A stretch of 6,434 nucleotides of DNA from Cytophagaceae bacterium (GTDB lineage Bacteria > Bacteroidota > Bacteroidia > Cytophagales > Spirosomataceae): positions 1-6,434 of the forward strand of contig CANHCG010000106.1 in assembly GCA_947459055.1 (NCBI GenBank), given 5' to 3'. Shown here one piece after another: positions 6,089 to 6,434 of this stretch (within the stretch, counting starts at the first letter, position 1; every line of letters begins with the position of its first letter). A program made the translations under genes and the position numbers. The notes beneath the pieces are model-generated. The model was not told where the DNA came from and did no database searches. It saw nothing but the letters and a program-made list of their open reading frames with translations.

Positions 6089-6434
6089 CCGGTTGTATAA
6101 AACTGGTGTTAATGATCTCTTCTTTTCCTTGTAATTCACGAATATGTACAGGCGGTTTTTCTCCATTTCTTCGGTTGCCGATGGGCACCTGAATAAAAAA
6201 CTCGCCCTTTGCCATTTTGCCTTGTTCGATGCCCTGAATCGGATTCCCCACCCATACTAATTTGAAGGGTTTTTCCACCGAAATTTCAAATTGTTCAGCT
6301 TCCATGGACTTATTTAAAATTTCGAGTTGGTATAAATTCCTCACGATTTTCGTCTTCTCATCGAACTGATAGGTCATGCCCGGAGTTCGCAATAAGGTAC
6401 TTTCGAAGGGTTTTCGGGTCACTAATAAATAAGC
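6078..6434 (-). CDS. ccoG: CcoG/FixG cytochrome oxidase accessory protein, C-terminal part (5' truncated)
   Basis: The last 118 residues of a gene that enters from the right edge; the frame is open to 6434, and the GTG at 6422 is an internal valine, not a start. The first residues (AYLLVTRKPF) look like the end of a membrane helix. They lead into STLLRTPGMTYQ and VRNLYQLEILNKS, which are characteristic of the junction and first strands of the C-terminal Ig-like domain of CcoG/FixG. The membrane and 4Fe-4S ferredoxin parts, typically several hundred residues, must lie outside the window. CcoG is a membrane iron-sulfur protein of cbb3 biogenesis, reported to act as a Cu(II) reductase in copper supply. 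Its frame ends 11 bp inside ccoH. Confidence 0.9.
   Translation of the reverse strand, partial: AYLLVTRKPFESTLLRTPGMTYQFDEKTKIVRNLYQLEILNKSMEAEQFEISVEKPFKLVWVGNPIQGIEQGKMAKGEFFIQVPIGNRRNGEKPPVHIRELQGKEEIINTSFIQPDEE

Noticed and set aside
6089..6166. Longer start for ccoH at 6166
   Set aside because: It would place 26 extra residues within ccoG and before the basic N-terminus and membrane helix; the ATG at 6088 fits the family length and structure better.

Overview
The window looks like chromosomal DNA of a Bacteroidota bacterium, most likely Cytophagales. The reasons are a type IX secretion (T9SS) sorting domain, a TTG / TAnnTT-type promoter, the lack of clear Shine-Dalgarno sequences, and a cbb3 oxidase maturation cluster of ccoG, ccoH and a TauE/SafE-family membrane protein. 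Taxonomy is inferred from gene content only.

Layout. (1) Positions 1-1992 (+) hold the 3' part of a very large, low-complexity Thr/Ala/Ser/Gly-rich protein built from phage-tail-fibre-style modules and ending in a compositionally different C-terminal domain. (2) Positions 2011-2550 (+) encode a small secreted protein with a T9SS type A C-terminal sorting domain, 18 bp downstream and probably co-transcribed. A strong Rho-independent terminator (2602-2635) closes this unit. (3) A Bacteroidota-type promoter (about 2652-2682) leads into a two-gene operon: a soluble PAS-domain histidine kinase (2699-3916) whose stop codon overlaps the start (ATGA) of a response regulator (3913-4965). That regulator joins a receiver to a CRP/FNR-type sensor-fold domain and DNA-binding domain. 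(4) On the minus strand, running toward the regulator, are ccoG (3' part, 6434-6078), ccoH/fixH (6088-5633) and a TauE/SafE-family protein (5633-4962), with overlapping reading frames. The last gene and the response regulator converge and share a TTAA, so their stop codons overlap.

How the genes may work together. CcoG, CcoH and the TauE/SafE-like protein fit assembly and copper supply of a cbb3-type cytochrome oxidase, the high-affinity terminal oxidase used at low oxygen. The kinase PAS domain aligns with the oxygen sensor FixL, including the position of the haem-ligating histidine, and its partner resembles FixJ receiver logic fused to a FixK/FNR-like DNA-binding protein. The neighbourhood therefore suggests a compact FixL-J-K-like circuit next to its likely target, the cbb3 genes. 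This is inference: the key haem-pocket arginines of FixL are not conserved. The surface-protein pair at the left end appears to be a separate unit.

No RNA genes, CRISPR arrays, insertion sequences or integrase genes were seen. No intergenic gap exceeds 300 bases.
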